A stretch of 64,000 bases of DNA from positions 124,001-188,000 of the forward strand of contig JAEXAW010000078.1 in the NCBI GenBank assembly GCA_023458055.1. Reading direction: 5' to 3'. Of this stretch, positions 61,156-64,000 are shown piece after piece. The notes beneath the pieces are model-generated. The model ran no database searches. It was not told where the DNA came from and was given only the letters and a program-made list of their open reading frames with translations. Source of the DNA: Pseudomonadota bacterium. Its GTDB lineage: Bacteria > Pseudomonadota > Alphaproteobacteria > Sphingomonadales > Sphingomonadaceae. Position 1 is the stretch's first letter, and each line of letters begins with the position of its first letter. The position numbers were made by a program, and so were the translations under genes.

Positions 61156-62289
61156 ATGAAATATGATGTTGTGATTATCGGGGCCGGAATGGCGGGAGCG
61201 AGTCTTGCGGCAGAATTAGCCGGTTCAGGCCGCACCATTGCGCTCCTCGAAGCCGAAGATCAGCCCGGCTACCATGCCACGGGGCGGTCGGCGGCCTTCT
61301 GGCATGAAAGCTATGGCGGTCCGCTGGTCCAGCCGTTGACCACGGCATCGCTCGACTTTTTGCGCGAGCCGCCGGATGGCTTTGCCGAAGACGGCTTTCT
61401 GAAATCGCGCCACGCCATCACCATCGGGCGCGACGAGGACAAGGCTGAGCTTGAGCAATTCCGGGCCGATTTTGCCGATAGCGGCGTCGAGATGGTCGAA
61501 CTGGACCGCGCCGCGCTCGAAGCTGTGGTGCCGGGATTACGCCCCGAATGGAAGCACGGCATCGCCGAAACCAGCTGCGCCGATATTGAAGTCGGGGCGC
61601 TCCATGCGGCCTATCTGCGCTATGCAAAAAGGGGCGGTGTGGAGCTCAAAACGCGTAGCCGGGTCGAATCGGCGCAGCGCAACGCTGCGGGTGACTGGTT
61701 GCTTGAAACGACGAGTGGCTCGATTGAAGCGGGTGTGGTGGTGAATGCTGCGGGGGCTTGGGCGGATCAGATCGCCACCATCGCATCGGTCGCACCGGTC
61801 GGCATTACCCCTTATCGCCGGACCTTGTTGCAGTTGAAGGTCGGAACGCCGACACCTGCCGAAATGCCGTTCATCATGGACGTCAATGGCGAATTTTATT
61901 TCAAGGGCGAAAGCGAAGGCAAAATCTGGCTGTCGCCGCATGACGAGACACCCGAGGAGCCCAGCGATGCCGCGCCCGAAGAACTCGACGTCGCCATCGC
62001 CATCGACCGGCTGGAGCATGTCGTCGATTGGCCGATCCGTGCGGTCGAGAGCAAATGGGCGGGCTTGCGCAGTTTTGCGCCGGACCGGCTGCCGGTGATC
62101 GGCTTTGATCCGCTGGTGCCCGATTTCTTCTGGCTCGCAGGGCAGGGCGGCTTTGGCATTATGACCGCGCCCGCCATTGCGGCGCTGGCCGGGCGCGAGA
62201 TTGTAGGGGAGCGGGCAGATAGCTTGCACGCGCATCTCACCGACTTGCCACCAGCCGAAGCCTTCTCGCCCGACCGTTTTGACCTATGA
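61156..62289 (+). CDS. FAD-dependent oxidoreductase (DAO family)
   Basis: 377 residues. The FAD-binding GxGxxG motif DVVIIGAGMAGASLAAEL opens the protein; the glycine-oxidase-like ATGRSAAFWHESYGG and the C-terminal GFDPLVPDFFWLAGQGGFGIMTAPAI follow. Members oxidise amino acids or related amines; the substrate is unknown. The stop region overlaps the convergent lipoprotein gene by six bases. Confidence 0.92.
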   Translation: MKYDVVIIGAGMAGASLAAELAGSGRTIALLEAEDQPGYHATGRSAAFWHESYGGPLVQPLTTASLDFLREPPDGFAEDGFLKSRHAITIGRDEDKAELEQFRADFADSGVEMVELDRAALEAVVPGLRPEWKHGIAETSCADIEVGALHAAYLRYAKRGGVELKTRSRVESAQRNAAGDWLLETTSGSIEAGVVVNAAGAWADQIATIASVAPVGITPYRRTLLQLKVGTPTPAEMPFIMDVNGEFYFKGESEGKIWLSPHDETPEEPSDAAPEELDVAIAIDRLEHVVDWPIRAVESKWAGLRSFAPDRLPVIGFDPLVPDFFWLAGQGGFGIMTAPAIAALAGREIVGERADSLHAHLTDLPPAEAFSPDRFDL

Positions 62290-63006
62290 CGGGTTTAAAA
62301 GAAAGACGACATAGCCTTTGAAGGCGGGGTTGCGCGCCGGATCGCTGGCCGGGCACCATTCGCCATGCTGCACAAGGCCGATGCGGAATGGCACCTTCAT
62401 CCGCTCAAGCCGCGCAATATAGGTATCATAACCGGGCACGGTGCGGCGACCTTGATAGGTTTGCAGCACCACTTCATCGACCGTGCGGCCGAGCCGGTTC
62501 AGACTTTGCGAATCGGCATTGGCGCTCCAGTCGAGGAGGCCCGTGACGCTCAGTTGATAGTGCCGCGGCAGCGCGCGGCGGAGCTCTTCCAGAAATTGCG
62601 CATAGCCATCAAGCGCGCGCGTCTTGGCGTCGAAATCAATTTGCAGGCCCACCACCTTATTGCCCGCACGCTCCCAGCGACGTATCGCGCCAAGGATGGC
62701 ATCGCGGGTGCCGGGTGCCCAATTGAGGGTTTCGACCCGGATCACCAGAAACAAAGAGGTGCCCGTGGCTTTCGGCGTCGCGGCGCGCTGGTTGATAAGC
62801 CGCCCCGGTTCGCCTCTCACCTCCGCCTCAAGCAGATAAACACGCGCCGCTTTGTCCAGCACGGGCTGGGGTTTGACCCCGGCCCATAACCAGAAGGCAT
62901 CATAGCGGGCGGCGTCAACCGGGGCGCAGGCCGGTTTCTTCGCCGGACTGCACGCCGCGACCGCAAGCACCGCAAGGGCTGGCCAAAGGCACCGCGCGCC
63001 AATCAT
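62284..63006 (-). CDS. DUF3142-like lipoprotein
   Basis: 240 residues with a lipobox VAAC (Cys19), then a domain reading YDAFWLWAGVKPQP, VVGLQIDFDAKTRALDGYAQFLEELRRALP, LSVTGLLDWS and EVVLQTYQGRRTVPGYDTYIARLERMKVPF, a TIM-barrel-like pattern I associate with DUF3142. Transcribed from the gene starting beyond the right edge, 12 bases upstream; the two are probably a unit. Confidence 0.78.
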   Translation of the reverse strand: MIGARCLWPALAVLAVAACSPAKKPACAPVDAARYDAFWLWAGVKPQPVLDKAARVYLLEAEVRGEPGRLINQRAATPKATGTSLFLVIRVETLNWAPGTRDAILGAIRRWERAGNKVVGLQIDFDAKTRALDGYAQFLEELRRALPRHYQLSVTGLLDWSANADSQSLNRLGRTVDEVVLQTYQGRRTVPGYDTYIARLERMKVPFRIGLVQHGEWCPASDPARNPAFKGYVVFLLNPS

Positions 63007-63018
63007 CGGCGTGCCCGC

Positions 63019-64000
63019 TTACCAATAATATTGCAGCGAGGTCGCAATCGGGTTGTTGGGATAATCGCGCTTCAACTGCTGGAACCAGGCTTTGCGTTGC
63101 GAGACCGGGATTTCCTGTGACCCGCAATGATTATAGCCGCTGCTCTGGAAACAGCGAATCGCGCGATTGAGCGCATAGGCCTTGTCATTGCCGGTGACCT
63201 TGGGGTCGGCGATCAGCTTCTGATAAACCGCCATCCGCGAATAGGGCTTGGCTTCAAGCGGCGACTTGGTGGTGCCAAGTGCTTCATTATCCGTAGGATC
63301 GATCCAATAGCCCGTATCAAGCCGTTCGCGCATGAAATCGGCGAGACATAATTGTCCCTTGGTGTCATTGGGATTGCCCGAAAGGGTGGTGATGACCCCT
63401 TTGATGTCCGGGCAGGGATAAAGGTTGCTGCCGACCGAACCGACAAAAGCACCGAGTTGCACTGCCCCGTCGCCATAGGGGTAAACATAAGCGCCAGTTT
63501 CGGGCTCCAAGCCCGCCGGGAGCAGGGCGATGTCGGACAGGAAGGCTTTATAATGCCCGGCCTCCAGCTCCTTTTTCAGCAAGGTGAACAGCGCAACGTC
63601 GCGTTCATTTTTGTCCACCGCTGCATTGGTCGCCTGTTGGCGCAGTAGCGGCGCGTCAGCGGTATTAACCAGCAATATCCGCCGGATGATCGCGTTCTGG
63701 ACGGGCGAACCTTTTTCGAACACCCGCGCGACCTGCCCGCTCTTTTCGTCATGATTGGCGATGGCGAGTTCCACCAGCCAGCGCTGATGCTGTGATTTTG
63801 CCCCCGGCAGCATCTCGACAAAGAAGCCGCGCGCGTTGCGGTCCCTGGTCGCGCTGAGCGCTTCGCCGCGCAACATCTGGCGCGCAAACTGGATGTGGCT
63901 GAACTCCTTCTGCTTGGCCGCGTCCGGAATCAGGCGGAGCACCTCTTTGGGATTTTTGCCGACATAGAAAGCCTGCGCCGCTTGCAGATATTGGTACAGC
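63019..64000 (-). CDS. Unknown protein, 5' end beyond the window
   Basis: At least 326 residues are visible; the frame stays open to base 64000 (LYQYLQAAQAFYVGKNPKEVL continues past the first ATG at 63942). Helical repeats such as NERDVALFTLLKKELEAGHYKAFL and the periodic hydrophobics suggest a TPR-like architecture, with a CxxxC-rich C-terminal part (CPDIK, CLADF, CFQSSGYNHCG). No family recognised. Probably exported with the lipoprotein downstream. Confidence 0.7.
   Translation of the reverse strand, partial: LYQYLQAAQAFYVGKNPKEVLRLIPDAAKQKEFSHIQFARQMLRGEALSATRDRNARGFFVEMLPGAKSQHQRWLVELAIANHDEKSGQVARVFEKGSPVQNAIIRRILLVNTADAPLLRQQATNAAVDKNERDVALFTLLKKELEAGHYKAFLSDIALLPAGLEPETGAYVYPYGDGAVQLGAFVGSVGSNLYPCPDIKGVITTLSGNPNDTKGQLCLADFMRERLDTGYWIDPTDNEALGTTKSPLEAKPYSRMAVYQKLIADPKVTGNDKAYALNRAIRCFQSSGYNHCGSQEIPVSQRKAWFQQLKRDYPNNPIATSLQYYW

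Noticed and set aside
1..64000. CRISPR arrays
   Set aside because: No regularly spaced repeats with unique spacers were seen; the repeats found are palindromic pairs or simple duplications.

Overview
The window is a dense, GC-rich stretch of bacterial chromosome, most consistent with an alphaproteobacterium of the Sphingomonadales (Sphingopyxis/Sphingorhabdus-like). The signs are a CcrM-type GANTC methyltransferase, a ccoNOQP-GHIS cbb3 oxidase operon with an FnrL-type regulator, split pntA genes with an aa3-oxidase subunit IV gene next to them, a Tad/Cpa pilus cluster, and dispersed palindromic intergenic repeats of the type common in that order. This placement is inference from gene content. 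I see no CRISPR array, intact insertion sequence or prophage.

Layout. 1-4.2 kb: lepA (cut by the window edge), a nicotinamide-riboside uptake/kinase pair (pnuC + NadR-like), a GT22 mannosyltransferase broken by a 17-bp tandem duplication, and a LOG-family gene. 4.3-6.8 kb: TPP riboswitch, an unknown 4-helix membrane protein, thiC. 6.8-9.4 kb: an accessory patch with a serine-type tRNA carrying an Ile (GAT) anticodon, a DUF3800 gene, a decayed yefM-yoeB toxin-antitoxin, an rlpA-like gene and a 269-bp MITE-like element. 10-13.4 kb: a four-gene operon of exported/membrane proteins with three tandem paralogues that share a homogenised C-terminal cassette. 13.7-16.2 kb: hemN and ompW, divergent around an FNR box. 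16.3-26 kb: ccoNOQP-ccoGHIS plus fnrL and a second Crp/Fnr regulator. 26-34.8 kb: nitroreductase, POT peptide transporter with two amidohydrolases (the second has lost its metal ligands), a Gly-rich membrane protein, an aldo/keto reductase and a DAACS symporter. 34.9-41.5 kb: glmM, DUF1272, a ThiD-VOC fusion, rnhB, ccrM (behind seven GANTC sites), folP, a host-attachment-family protein. 41.5-48.8 kb: a degenerate enhancer-binding protein, coxIV, and the pntA1-pntA2-pntB operon into which two AT-rich genes (one frameshifted, one GIY-YIG nuclease) have been fitted almost without gaps; then a racemase and a DUF2147 gene. 48.9-53 kb: tyrosine/homogentisate catabolism (maiA, marR, hppD, VOC, fah) without hmgA. 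53-60 kb: Tad pilus genes cpaA-B-C-D-E, tadB, tadC with no cpaF ATPase. 60-64 kb: an alpha/beta hydrolase, an FAD oxidoreductase, a DUF3142-like lipoprotein and a partial unknown gene.

How it fits together. The 14-26 kb block is a microaerobic respiration module: FnrL, FNR boxes before ccoN and between hemN and ompW, the oxidase, its copper and FeS assembly factors, and oxygen-independent heme synthesis. The POT transporter and the amidohydrolase pair look like a peptide uptake and hydrolysis unit. The most unusual signals are the Ser-type tRNA with an Ile anticodon, the GANTC cluster at ccrM, the Tad locus lacking its motor, the homogenised C-termini of the three tandem paralogues, and the AT-rich genes stitched into the pnt operon. 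All starts, motifs and repeats were read by eye; no similarity searches were run.
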